Source of the DNA: Morchella semilibera
Taxonomy: Eukaryota > Ascomycota > Pezizomycetes > Pezizales > Morchellaceae
Assembly: GCA_009192285.1 (NCBI GenBank)
Contig: CM018610.1
Coordinates: 606,751-670,750 of the forward strand
DNA length: 64,000 bases
Direction: 5' to 3'
In this document: positions 11,857 to 23,262 of the stretch, one piece after another
Layout: the number at the start of each line of letters is the position of its first letter
Numbering within the stretch: the first letter of the stretch is position 1
Notes under the pieces: generated by a model
What the model was told of the DNA's origin: nothing
The model's database searches: none
What the model saw: only the letters and a program-made list of their open reading frames with translations
Made by a program: the position numbers and the translations under genes

Positions 11857-11886
11857 TAATCCACAGGTTTTCGCAAGCGACTGTAT
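11857..11886 (+). repeat. Copy 1 of an exact 30-bp dispersed repeat
   Basis: The sequence TAATCCACAGG...CGACTGTAT is repeated exactly, in the same orientation, at 17125-17154. Nearby bases on the 5' side also share a TAGTCCTGT motif. The two copies bracket the homogenised ankyrin gene. Confidence 0.7.
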
Positions 11887-12301
11887 ACGGGCGAGCGGTA
11901 AATAAAGTGGATATGCAGGAGAGTTGATCTGAATTCGTGTCGCCTCCTATGTTCTGTAAACGTTCGTTGCATCGATATAGTGGGACTGACACAGGACGTA
12001 CAACGTTGCCCACGCAACGATGGCATTGGTAGGAAGACCCCTACCGACCAACGTGCAACTCACACATACACCGCTATAACTAAACCCGTCAACTTTGCCA
12101 ATTCTGTGGCTTACGCTCGAGGGGGTGTCTGGTGTTATGTCTTTACCGCTACTAGTGAAGCTAGCTAGTATATACTAGACGAGCATCTACTTACAAGTCC
12201 TTGGCTGCGGGCCTAGTGGCCAGATTTCATGTGAAGGTCGAAGGCGCTCCATGCTCGTTATCCTGCGTGTAGGCTACGTCGTAGGGAAACGCTGTACAGC
12301 G

Positions 12302-12478
12302 ATAGGTACGTAATAAGTGGTGGAATGCCCTAGAGTACAAATACCAGATGTTGGTGGTGTTTTACCACTGTGCTCCATCACTTATTACCTAGTCTACAAA
12401 AATGTAGTCTTAGCAATTTTCTGCGTGTGTATTTAACATTAGACGTGTTTAGAAACGTGACGAAGCTGCGAGTAGTAA
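12302..12478. mobile_element. Degenerate fold-back element(s)
   Basis: Arms at 12302-12328 and about 12366-12395 are imperfect inverted repeats (GTAATAAGTGGTGGA against TCCATCACTTATTAC). The adjoining 12390-12478 segment matches the right half of the TACTCGCAA-ended element at 37731-37856 (ATTAGACGTGTTTAGAAACGTGA, then GCGAGTA), so it is a relic of that family. Confidence 0.45.
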
Positions 12479-13284
12479 TACATTTTGATATTCGGAAGCT
12501 CTGGTGGGCCATGTCATGAAATATCACTCGAGTTTCACGGGAGTCCCGAGAGGTAACACAACTCGATCTTCTATCCACTCACAATCTCAACCTTGCCCGA
12601 CCAAGCTTTGACCTGAGTGTAGCGAATGTTATGTACAGTAAAGAGAGCATAAATATAGGGTTTGAGGTAACCGCGGGGTCACGAAGAACTCACACAATCC
12701 CAAGGTGTTGCATCGCCTCTGGGACCGCCAGATATATTGCTAGTTTTGAACTGTCGAGGCCGGGGGGAATTCCAAGATTGTTGTCAGGGACTTGAAGGAC
12801 ACATATATAATAGGGATAGGGTGTTAGCTGTCCTATATTTTGGAAGCAAAGCAATTTTCTCGACAACGCTCCCACCAATATCTACTTCTCTAAAAGATAA
12901 AGGTCCTTCCGTCTCCACAGCACCCTAGAAGCAGAAGTTTGAAGATGGGCATCATAATAATAATAAATAACTATTTGTAACCAGAACCAGCCGTTAGGAA
13001 AAACTAGAGCGAGATCGAGCTAAAGCAGTCAAACATATTGCATGGACGTACAGAGATGAAGGAAATATAAATCCGGACAATCAACCAGCTACGGCTATCT
13101 ACAATCATGATCATATGGACTTGTCTGTCATTTGCTGCCAGCCCTCTCCATCCCCGCCATCTCTAGTTGTGAATGACAATCTGCGGCGTCGAAGTGCTGG
13201 TCCCTATGGATACGATAGTAATCCTCAGCTCTCTTATAACCTATTAACCGTCAAGCGTTACGTATGTACTAATAGATCGCCGGA

Positions 13285-16200
13285 TCATTTGGCGCCTCGA
13301 TAATCTAGTAGAAGCTTCGCAAAATCCCTCCGCTCATAATTCGTCATAGGATATAGAGGTCTAGCTATCACTAGTCCCTGTCTCGCCCCCCGGTGTAGTA
13401 GAAGCTCTCTAAAATCTTTGTGCCTGCTAGCTGTCGCAAGATGTAGAGGTGTCAGGCCAGTCTTGGACTTTGCATCAATCGCCGCCCCCCGATCCAACAG
13501 AAGCTCTCCAAAATCTTTGTGCCCACTATCTGCCGCAAGATGTAGAGGTGTCAGGCCAGTCTTGGACTTTGCATCGATCACCGCACCCCGATCCAACAGA
13601 AACTCTCCAAAATCTTTGTGCCCACTATCTGCCGCAAGATGCAGAGGTGTCTGGTCACCACTACATGTAGTCTTTGCTTCGATCGCCGCCCCCCGACCCA
13701 ACAGAAGCTCTCCAAAATCTTTGTGCCCACGCTTTGCCGCAATATGCAGAGGTGTCTTGCCATTACTAGTCTTTGCTTCGATCGCCGCCCCCCGATCCAA
13801 CAGGAGCTCTCCAAAATCTTTGTGCCCACTATCTGCCGCAATATACAGAGGTGTCTGGCCATCACTAGTCTTTGCTTCGATCGCCGCCCCCCGATCCAAC
13901 AGAAGCTCTCCAAAATCTTTGCGCCCACGCCCTGCCGCAATATACAGAGGTGTTCGGCCATCACTAGTCCTTGCTTCGATCGCCGCCCCCCGATCCAACA
14001 GAAGCTCTGCAAAATCTTTGTGCCCATCATCTGCCGCAAGATGTAGAGGTGTTCGGCCATCACTAGTCCTTGCTTCGATCGCCGCCCCCCGATCCAACAG
14101 AAACTCTCCAAAATCTTTGTGCCCATCATCTGCCGCAAGATGTAGAGGTGTTCGGCCATCACTAGTCCTTGCTTCGATCGCCGCCCCCCGATCCAACAGG
14201 AGCTCTCCAAAACTTTTGTGCCCACTATCTGCCGCAAGATGTAGAGGTGTCCAGCCGGCCGAAGTCACTGCCCCGACCGCTGCCCCCCGGTCTAACAGAA
14301 GCTCTCCAAAATCTTTGCGCCCACGCCCTGCCGCAATATACAGAGGTGTTCGGCCATCACTAGTCCCTGCTTCGATTGCCGCCCCCCGATCTAATAGAAG
14401 CTCTCCAAAATCTTTGTGCCCACTATCTGCCGCAAGATGTAGAGGTGTCCGGCCATCCCTAGTCTCTGCTTCGATCGCCGCCCCCCGATCCAACAAAAAC
14501 TTTCCAAAGCCCTCGTGCCCATGCTCTGCAGCAATATGTAGAGGTGTCCGGCCGTCATTAGCCTCTGCTTCGATCGCCGCCCCCCGATCCAACAGGAGCT
14601 CTCCAAAGCCCTCGTGCCCATGCTTTACCGCAATATGTAGAGGTGTTCGGCCATCACTAGTCCTTGCTTCGATCGCCGCCCCCCGATCCAACAGAAGCTC
14701 TCCAAAATCTTTGTGCCCACTATCTGCCGCAAGATGTAGAGGTGTCCGGCCATCCCTAGTCTCTGCTTCGATCGCCGCCCCCCGATCCAACAGAAGCTTT
14801 CCAAAGCCCTCGTGCCCATGCTCTGCCGCAATATGTAGAGGTGTCTGGCCGTCATTAGCCTCTGCTTGGATCGCCGCCTCCCGATCCAACAGAAACTTTC
14901 CAAAGCGCTCGTGCCCATGCTCTGCCGCAATATGTAGAGGTGTCCGGCCATCCCTAGTCTCTGCTTCGACCGCCGCCCCCCGATCCAACAGAAGCTTTCC
15001 AAAGCCCTCGTGCCCATGCTCTGCCGCAATATGTAGAGGTGTCCGGCCATCTTTAGCCTCTGCTTCGATCGCCGCCTCCCGATCCAACAGAAACTTTCCA
15101 AAGCGCTCGTGCCCATGCTCTGCCGCAATATGTAGAGGTGTCCGGCCATCCCTAGTCTCTGCTTCGACCGCCGCCCCCCGATCCAACAGAAGCTTTCCAA
15201 AGCCCTCGTGCCCATGCTCTGCCGCAATATGTAGAGGTGTCCGGCCATCTTTAGCCTCTGCTTCGATCGCCGCCTCCCGATCCAACAGAAACTTTCCAAA
15301 GCGCTCGTGCCCATGCTCTGCCGCAATATGTAGAGGTGTCCGGCCGTCATTAGCCTCTGCTTCGATCGCCGCCTCCCGATCCAACAGGAGCTCTCCAAAG
15401 CCTTCGTGCCCATGCTTTACCGCAATATGTAGAGGTGTTCGGCCATCACTAGTCTTTGCTTCGATCGCCGCCCCCCGACCCAACAGAAGCTCTCCAAGAT
15501 CTTTGCTCCCGTACATTGCCGCAAGATTCAGAGGTGTCCAGCCGGCCGTAGTTACTGCTTCGATCGCCGCGCCTCGGTTTAGCAGGAGCTCTACAAAATC
15601 CTTATTTCCGTCCCTTGCTGCGACATGTAGGGCCCTGTATCCATCTTTGTCTTCCGCTTCGATCTCCGCACCTCGGTCTAGCAGAACCTCCGTGAGCAAT
15701 GCATGCCCGTTACTCACCGCTTCGCGTAGAGCATCATTCAAGATTCCTATCCCTATTCCGATGAGGTACCCATCTAGAACTTTGTCAAGGAGTAGCATTA
15801 CAGCTTCAACCAGCCCTTTCTTAGCACCATCAAGAATGGGAGAGCTGTCGTCGGCTAAATTAGGATTGGTAGGGTGTATGTCTCGAGAATTCGCTAGATT
15901 ATTTGTATGGGAGTCGTACCACTGAGGGTTATACAGGGTAGTGGGGGCTACCGGCAAAGACAACCTGCGAATTGATGGTACTTCTGCCAGGCTTGTACCC
16001 GATATTGATGTGATAGATACTGGCAAAGAAAAAACTGAATAATTGGTATTTCCGCCCTTTTGCCGCTGCGACGTCCCCGCGGAGGCAATTGACTTAGCAC
16101 CATTAAATCGCCCCTCCCTAACATATGGACGACTGACGAGCAATGTGGACTGGAAATGTCGATATAGGTTTCTAGAGATGGTGGAAACACTCCTGATTGA

Positions 16201-16790
16201 AGCCGAGTCACCCTCAACGGGGCTAGGACTATGTCTTGACAGGTGTTTGCATAGGGTTTGTTGGCTGTTGATTGCATCGGAAGGTGGTCCACTAGGGCAT
16301 AACAAAAACAATATCAACAGCCGAAATTTGTTGAAAATAAAAAGAACACAGCAGAGTGAAATACGTACGTTAGGATTGTCAAAATTAGCGTCAAGGAGAG
16401 TTTATGGCTCTGTATCCGTTGAATAATTGAAGAAATGGTTCGTTCTGTGAGGGACCATTTCATACGGCTCCAAACACCCAATTTACCACTGAGTTTCAGG
16501 CGATTCACCTCTTTCTCCAGCTCGGAGAACGTGCACATACACCCAACCAGCGTGAACGAAAGTTGGTTGACGTCAATCATCGATGCCCTTGAGGCGTTGA
16601 GCGAGGTCTCCGACGACCTAAGGATCAAATACTGTATTCGAGTAAGGGCGTAATTAAAGTCGAGTATTTCTTGAAGAATAGATTGAGCAAAGAGTGGCGC
16701 ATTAGTGCAGCTTGATATGAACTGACTGATCGCAATAGACAGATTGGCTCCGACCGCGACTAACCCGACTATAGATGCGCCAACCTCCAT
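13285..16790 (-). CDS. Helo-like N-terminal domain protein with about 25 homogenised ankyrin repeats
   Basis: Two exons (16790-16369 and 16291-13285) join through a 77-bp GTACGT..CTAG intron into 1142 residues. Residues 1-141 match the fungal N-terminal domain seen on many STAND/NLR-like proteins. It has a hydrophobic MEVGASIVGLVAVGANLSI start, helices with a LILRSSE..SLNAS turn, and a KLSGKLGVWSRMKW segment. Residues 142-325 are a Ser-rich linker of the type found in ankyrin homologues. Ankyrin repeats of 33 residues (G-R-TPLHIAAEHGHEGFGKLLLDRGA) run from about 326 to the end, with many units nearly identical at DNA level (99-bp period). No NACHT, NB-ARC or kinase module lies between. Likely a cytosolic recognition or scaffold protein, possibly in non-self recognition; that role is inferred from the architecture. 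The last repeat is degenerate (LYPMTNYERRDFAKLLLDY). Confidence 0.85.
13440..15660 (-). repeat. 99-bp tandem repeats encoding ankyrin units
   Basis: About 22 units of 99 bp lie inside the ankyrin exon. Blocks alternate between two subtypes (EHGHERFGKFLLDRE and EHGHEGFGKLLLDRG) in a higher-order pair of about 198 bp between 14860 and 15310. That pattern indicates duplication of unit pairs or gene conversion. Confidence 0.85.
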
Positions 16791-18304
16791 TATATGATTA
16801 TCGCAGAAGGGTAGTGCTATAACTTTGGTAGAGTGAGTAGAAGGATGCTGGTATGTACGTGGGGAGGGGGCTGTAGCTACCTCCCCTGATATTGCCGTGT
16901 GCTGCTGCGGTCGGGCTGTGAAAAACGCCGGGGATAGGAAATACGCGCAGCTGGTGAACAACTATTCCTGTGTATCTTCCGCGAGGGGTAATTACATGTA
17001 ATGGAAGTTAATCCACTGGCATATATATCGTACGCGAATATATACATACATACATAGAACAACAAATCGAACTGGACTGAAACTACATGCGATAGTCCTG
17101 TACCCTATTGATAGTCCTTACATGTAATCCACAGGTTTTCGCAAGCGACTGTATTAATCTAAAGATGTCCCGACCTAGTTGCTTTCGCCAGATGTCCCTA
17201 GTCAAGACACCCACCACCACTACCACTACCCGCGAGCCCTTCCAAGAAGAGACTCTAGCCGATCCGGATATTATGTACATGTAGTTATTTCACTATCTAA
17301 TTAGTTTCGAGCTTAGCAGAAAGTTATCATTCTCTTTTCAACCATGATTAACGACACTTCATAGAAATGATTCCCCATTTATTAAATATCTTCAGTGGGT
17401 TTTTAGAATAAGTGGGACGATATATATGGATGTAGGTACTCCCCACCCTACGACGTATACGAGGAAACTATAACGGGAGTAGTCCCCCACAATAAAATAT
17501 TTCCTAGCTCGCCCCTACTAAATATAATTACCTATAGCTAGCGTGATCATGAGTTAGCGACCTTTTCAATAGATTGCATCCTACCATATCGACAACAATA
17601 GTTAGTGGAGTTGGCTTTAAACACGAGGTCAAAGGTATAATTTCTGAAATTGATGTCGAATTCAGGCCCAAGAGATACCGTTCTACACAAAAACCCTCTG
17701 TTGAGGCACAAGAGCAGGTCATCACAGTCGATCACTCGAGCGCCAAGCTATATATCCCATGTTGCCCAATCATTGACACCCCCACGTGCCAAGGCTGCAC
17801 CCCCTCCCCTCCCAAGCCCATGATTAGGCCAATATGCTTAACTTAACTCCCCCCTCATACGGTGTTAGTGCCGCAACTGCAATATTTGCTCTCTGACTCC
17901 GCACCTGTGCGGGGACAGAACATCGCGACTTTTCCTTTATATTCCAATATTCACGGTGTCAAGATCTCATCCTGGCTGCTGATCATCTGCAGCACTACTC
18001 AATGTGTAGTTATTCCGAGGACGTTAATGATGCGCTGGCGGCCTAAAGTTGTGGTGAACGTCATATGCCGGGCTGTAGCTGTGAGGGTGTCTGGCCAGAA
18101 ATAATCTCTATCAGGAGTGTCGATGCTTATCTCCCTATCCCATCAATCGGGGGAGGGGTAGGAAGGGGGGGGGGGTCCACGGTGGCGATATTTCTATTTG
18201 CCGTATAGTACAAGTACCCCCCCCTTTCCCCTTCCCATCACCCAACTCCTCCTCTCCCAACTCTCAAACTGTCCAACCAGCCCCGACGACCCCAAGCCAC
18301 AACA
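16791..18304. other. Intergenic
   Basis: It contains the promoter side of the Helo-like/ankyrin gene, the second 30-bp repeat copy at 17125-17154, a G-run near 18160-18174, and a pyrimidine-rich tract at 18215-18300. The tract just precedes the next ATG, as is common in fungal core promoters. No gene is recognised. Confidence 0.45.
17125..17154 (+). repeat. Copy 2 of an exact 30-bp dispersed repeat
   Basis: Identical to 11857-11886, direct orientation, 5.27 kb apart. Confidence 0.7.
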
Positions 18305-19558
18305 ATGCTACGACCATACCCCCCATTCCCGCTCCTCTCGCTCCCTACCCCGCTAATCGAAACTGTCGCCACCCATCTCCCCGCTCCCTCTGTTCTCTCT
18401 CTTTTTCTGGCCACGAAGCGCCTGCACTTCCTTGCCCCGCTCCTCTCTGCCCGCTGTACCCCCGCCGTTCTCCTTCTTCAGGCCTCTAAAACAAACGACC
18501 TCCCACTCGCGCTCTCTTCGCTCGCCGCCGGTGCTCCTATCGACTCCACGACCACCACCTCCCTCCGTACCCCACTCCACCGTGCCGCTGTATACGGGTA
18601 CGAAGCACTACTCATCGCGCTTCTTGACGCCGGTGCATCTCTCAATCTCGCCGATAGCTACGGACAGACACCGCTACATTGTGCCGCGGGCGCAGGGCAG
18701 GAGGGTGTGGTGAGGGCGTTGGTGGAGCGAGGCGCTGACATAAACGTTACCGATAAGATGGGATACACGCCGCTGCACTGGGCAGTTAGCACTGCGGGCT
18801 GCGATGGTATCACGCGTCTATTGCTGGATCGGGGAGCCAGGGTCGATGCGGTTGGACGGGGAGGCGTGACGCCACTGTTGCTGGCTGTGGGTAATGGAGG
18901 GCTTGTAGCAGCGAAGCTCCTGGTTGAGAGAGGCGCTGAATTTGCTGCCGTTGACGAGAAGGGGAGAGGTGTGCTACATGTTGCCGCTGCGGCCAGCGGG
19001 ACACTGTCGCTGGTGCAGTGGATACTAGGGATGGGTGCGGACGGCGATCGGAGGGATGGCGATGGACGGACAGCACTGATGGGGGCTGTGCAGTATGGAT
19101 CCAAGGATGTAGTCAAGGTGTTGCTGGAGAAGCAGGTTGATCTAAATGCCCGTGACGGCGTTAGGAACGAGACCGTCCTACATATGGCGACCAGACGCGG
19201 TGATCAGGCGATTCTGTGGATGTTGCTGGAGGAGGGCGTAGACCGCAATGCAAGGAATGTCGATAACGAAACAGCTCTACATGTGGCGGTGAGGGAGCAC
19301 CAGTGGGAGGCGGTCCCACAGCTACTAAAGGCAAAAATCGACCTGAATGCGAGGAATAGAGAGGAGGGGACGGCGCTTCATGTCCTAGTTGACGAGGGGG
19401 TAGATGGGAAGGTCGAGGCGGAAGTGGCTGGGGGGCTGCTGGTGGAGGGGATCGATATCGATGCGAAGGATTGCCGCGGCGAGGATGTCTTGACAATTGC
19501 TGAGCGGAAGGGGATGAAGATGATGATGGCGTCGTTTAAACGTTTTGAACTTTCCTAG
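18305..19558 (+). CDS. F-box-like ankyrin-repeat protein
   Basis: This single-exon gene encodes 417 residues. The first ~50 residues (LLSLPTPLIETVATHLPAPSVLSLFLATKRLHFLAPLL) have the Leu/Pro layout of an F-box, which would bind Skp1 in an SCF ubiquitin ligase. Residues about 85-410 form nine or so ankyrin repeats (RTPLHRAAVYGYEALLIALLDAG, GQTPLHCAAGAGQEG, GYTPLHWAV, and so on). Unlike the neighbouring array, the repeats are diverged, with different codons and loop residues, so they look old and under normal constraint. A pyrimidine-rich stretch lies immediately upstream of the ATG. Likely a substrate adaptor; the target is unknown. The gene appears intact, with a clean start and stop. Confidence 0.8.
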   Translation: MLRPYPPFPLLSLPTPLIETVATHLPAPSVLSLFLATKRLHFLAPLLSARCTPAVLLLQASKTNDLPLALSSLAAGAPIDSTTTTSLRTPLHRAAVYGYEALLIALLDAGASLNLADSYGQTPLHCAAGAGQEGVVRALVERGADINVTDKMGYTPLHWAVSTAGCDGITRLLLDRGARVDAVGRGGVTPLLLAVGNGGLVAAKLLVERGAEFAAVDEKGRGVLHVAAAASGTLSLVQWILGMGADGDRRDGDGRTALMGAVQYGSKDVVKVLLEKQVDLNARDGVRNETVLHMATRRGDQAILWMLLEEGVDRNARNVDNETALHVAVREHQWEAVPQLLKAKIDLNARNREEGTALHVLVDEGVDGKVEAEVAGGLLVEGIDIDAKDCRGEDVLTIAERKGMKMMMASFKRFELS

Positions 19559-22265
19559 GGGGGAGGAGAGAGAGGGGGGGGGAGGTGAGATGAGACTTTG
19601 GTTTTATTTGAGGTGTAGTTGGGGATACGCAAATTGAAGGTCATTATATCATAGGATAAAATAAAAACAGAAATATCCTCTTTTAAATTTTGATTGTCAT
19701 GTAGTTAAAGTACATGTATCTGATATTCATGTATAATATAGTATATACCCCAGACGTAATATACATCATGTATGAATTGGTACTGAAGTGAGGATTCTCT
19801 CCACTACACCAAGGCACTGGTAAGTCTATTCTATTCTATTGACCAACTGGTAGTGCATACTTGGCTTGAACAACATTTCAGCGCTGAACACCAACACCAA
19901 CAAAGCGTTAATTGCATGCTAATAAAAGTACAAACGACACATCGCACAGTGTATGTGCATAACACTATGAGAATAAGGAAATGTCTCTTCAAATCACTAA
20001 TGACACATGTCACCCGTGTTCATCTCAGAAACGTCGTCTTACCTTTACATGGGGATGCCGCCGACGTCCTTGTCGGCCTTATCCTCTGGTGGCCGGATTC
20101 CTCCATATTTAAGCGGGGCATCCTTAGCTCGCCCGGGAGTGGACTCCCGCTTAAACAGCCCCTCTCAAAGTTCTTGCAAAGTGCAGGTGTAGAAATGCTT
20201 GAAATTAACGAGACATCACCGGTAATGCCGTTCCGCATGATGTCCCCCGGCAGTGCTACTAGCGTAGCAGGTGATTTTATGAGGATTAAGATGGATGGTT
20301 TAAAAATTTATGTACACGCCCTGTGCATTCTTTCCGGGCGGGAGGCCGTCGTGTTAATGTGGGTGGAATTCGTGAGCCTATAATATAATCTGACCGGCGA
20401 AGCGAACATCTTGTGTGCATCCTTCAATAGTAGAACCCAGGGGATGTGGGTTCTGTCACTGGCTGGTCGGGTCAAGTGAATCTTGTATTTGTGGCGGTAC
20501 TGTCGGGTTCAACGCCCGCGCGATGGCATTCTGTCCTTCTGCTAATTCTCGATATCGATCTGTCTCAATTAGGTCCCCTGCATGTCCTCCCGAATGGATT
20601 TTTCAGTGCGCATGTACTTTTCCATGTTGAAAGGTGTATGCTCTAGCTTCCATCAAATAGCCCCACCAACGCTAGCTTTAGGCTACTGAACTGCACTATC
20701 CGATAGAGTATTGACAGTGAATATCCGAACTGGCGCCAGCTATAGGGTTGTAACCTACACTCCGAACGTCCAACGAACGAGTCGCTGCGGCTGGAGTAGA
20801 AAGCGTATAAGCCTTTAGCATCTGTTCCCGGCGGGAATTTGGAGGCTGGGATCGATTGAGATCTTCTTATGCTCCTGACTTGTAAATCAGGGCATTGGTG
20901 CGGGGTAGATTATATATATGTCCTAGAAACCCTGAGGAAGAGGCTTCAACCCCTTGTAGTAGGTTGTTGGTCCGTCCAATTCATACAAGTGCACGCAGTT
21001 GACGGAACAATTAACCATTACCAAGGACCGCTATATCATTTCGGGCCCGAGTATGCTGACATATATAAGACACCTCTCTTGTCCTGTATTCAGTCAATCA
21101 ACTAAGTCTCGTACTATCTAGTGCTTCTCCGGTAAAATATAAAAAAGTCCATGTTCGAGATATTGAGGCAGCGAATATAATTCTTATTTCATATCCTCTT
21201 CTAATACAGGAGGGAACTTTGTAGCCTTTTTATAACGATGATGAGAAGCAGTAAGGACATAGTACAATAGTGGTTTATAACTTGCCATAATTATTATAAG
21301 AAGATATTTTCCGCGGCTCGTAATAATAATCACTATAGCTATATAGTCCAATGCATGTATGTATGAAGAAGTATCAATCAAATCAATCTATCAATATAGT
21401 CCAATTAACAAATTTACGGGTAATATTATATGGCGAAGAAAGCTTCTAGTTATACTAGTTATAAAAGAGAAAACAAAGACGGTAATAATTTCAAATGCGT
21501 ACATGGGGGGGGGGGGGCAAATAAGGAGAAGCTCTAGGAACATTTTAGTTATTTATAACGCTGAATTTGCCCAATTTCGTCTGCATTCCTTGAAGAATCC
21601 AGCGGAACCCACTGCATAGCCGCATATACAATGTCACAAAATCAACTATTTTAAAAACCTCGAAAGGCACATAAACCCTCGAAATCTACCACTTGGAAGT
21701 GCTGGTACTGAGAGATATCAGTAGTATTTCCTGCCTTTCACCACCGGATCAACCACTCCTTCGATGGCTTTCGTGAGACAATGATCTTGTGGGCCATTCT
21801 TTCTATTTCAGGCCCTGGAGGATCTCTCACGTCCAGCCCAGTGTTTTCCACGAGCGGAGTAGAGAGAATATTGGATCATATCACTTGTGAGCGGTTGGTA
21901 CTGTGGCATTATATATGCCTTCGGCCTGGGGGTACTAGTCTCGTTCTTGTTATCTGCATAAGTGATGATTCAATAACCCTCGCGGAGAGCCTGTAAGAGT
22001 CCACATGTAGCTCTTTTCCCAATAAATCCGAGTTGTGCTGATTAGAGAACTCGCCGACGCTAATCTCGGGCTGAAAGAGGCGTTCGCCAATACTTTGTTT
22101 GGTCAGGTATGGTGGAAATACGGACCTACAAGTATAGGCATGAAGAGTACGAGCCTTACGCGAGAGACACGGATTATTCTAAGAGGATGAGTAAAAAGCC
22201 CACAGGTGATCAGGCGCGGAATGTCTGTCGGTCTCCTCTTGCAGAGTGGTATTGAGAGTTCTCGT
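19559..22265. other. Intergenic, repeat-derived; no firm gene
   Basis: Several 60-180 codon frames occur (for example 19853-20383 and its minus-strand shadow 20020-20238), but none has a recognisable family or splice partner. A dispersed repeat copy lies at 21163-21340 and a G-run at 21505-21517. Much of the tract reads like decayed transposon or gene debris. Confidence 0.45.
21163..21340 (+). repeat. Dispersed repeat family R1, copy 1
   Basis: It aligns over about 175 bp with 44583-44768 in the same orientation. Shared blocks are GGCAGCGAATATAATTCTT, TAATACAGGAGGGAA, CTTTTTATAAC against CCTTTTATAAC, and TTGCCA(T/C)AATTATTA followed by GGCTCG(T/C)AAT. The copies are roughly 75% identical by eye. 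No coding capacity. Confidence 0.7.
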
Positions 22266-23262
22266 TTATTGAGACCAGTCCACTGTCTCGCGCTGGATAA
22301 GAAAAATGTTTCGACCGCTAAGTTGGTCATACATATCGGCTTTCGGGTCTATCTTGTCGCATTTACGTGGAAACTCATATGAGTAGATGTAGTTAACTGA
22401 ACATTCTTTCGGGAGTGCGGAGTTTTCAACAAGAACAGGGAAAATGAAATATCGAGCCTCAGTGCTTACATGACACTCTTTGGTCTCTGCATCTATTGTT
22501 ACATTTTGCCCGTCAGTATTGATCTCTCCGTAATTTTTGACATATGTTCTTGGGCTGAAGGCACCTGTTATATAAATATTTTGGTTCCTCACAAGGTCTT
22601 GTTCGGTAGCTCTCGCGCTGGTAGTGCTATCGTTTATAGGGGTGAGGCTATTGTAGGTGAGCCCGTGACCTTGTAAAGCAGGTATGAACGGTGGACAGAG
22701 AAGAGGAATCGTTCTTGAGTGGGTGCATTGCATGTGAAGCTAGACACAACCGGTGTCGAAATTACAGAAATCGTTATCGGAGTGAAGATGGTAACGAGTG
22801 GGAAATGCCATTTCAAAACCGCCACGGCTTTCGATACCATTGTACCATCCAGGAAATGAAGAATATTGGTTGTAGCCCTATATAGATAATGCATGTATCC
22901 TTTTTGATCCCAACTAAGGCCGCCACAGGAAAACCCGGGAGGTAGGCGGGGCCCGTTCCGGCTCGGACCGCCCACTCCTGGCGTTCGGCGAGAGTATTAT
23001 GCTTCAGGCTATAAAATATGTGCTGTCCGATGGCACAGCTGCAGCTTAACCCGACAAAAAATGAGGGCAAGGCAGTAGCTGGCTTGTCATACCGGCGGAT
23101 CTCCCAGTGAGCCATAGGATCCCTTAGCAGCAGTAGGGAATCATTCCCATGAACGGACTCATCGGAATCACAACCAGGCGGAAGCAAGGAGTCCGTAGGC
23201 TCATAAAAGGTAGGCATGCCTGTATTGACTGTTTCGCGGGGAGTGGAAGGACCATGGGCCAT
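22266..23262 (-). pseudogene. Polytopic fungal membrane protein, probably decayed
   Basis: Three overlapping frames on the minus strand appear to be pieces of one gene. 23262 to about 22930 encodes a soluble start then hydrophobic LPSFFVGLSCSCAIGQHIFY and a QEWAVRAGTG segment. The middle frame, around 22850-22730, encodes VLKWHFPLVTIFTPITISVIS. 22733-22266 encodes a glycosylatable lumenal-like region. This order (cytosolic start, transmembrane, AxRAGTGLAYL, IPL..TPATLTV, then a long extracellular part) is a common Pezizomycotina membrane-protein layout. I see no convincing introns at the two frame changes, so frameshifts are more likely. A functional gene with unusual introns cannot be excluded. 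No further exons downstream are clear. Confidence 0.45.

Larger units (their letters stand above)
11412..13284. other. Intergenic with repeat relics
   Basis: Apart from the 30-bp repeat copy at 11857-11886 and the fold-back relics at 12302-12395 and 12390-12478 listed separately, no gene is recognised. A G-run lies near 11527-11534. Confidence 0.4.

Noticed and set aside
13418-15925. 835-codon open frame on the + strand opposite the ankyrin array
   Set aside because: It is the mirror of a 99-bp repeat: one stop-free antisense frame repeated in every unit stays open automatically. Its product is an Arg/Ser/Pro-rich repetition with no start context or domain.
20415-20646. Overlapping 66-71 codon frames
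   Set aside because: Two frames overlap with neither showing a domain; likely chance in decayed DNA. A GGTTCAACGCCC B-box-like string nearby lacks an A-box, so no tRNA is called.
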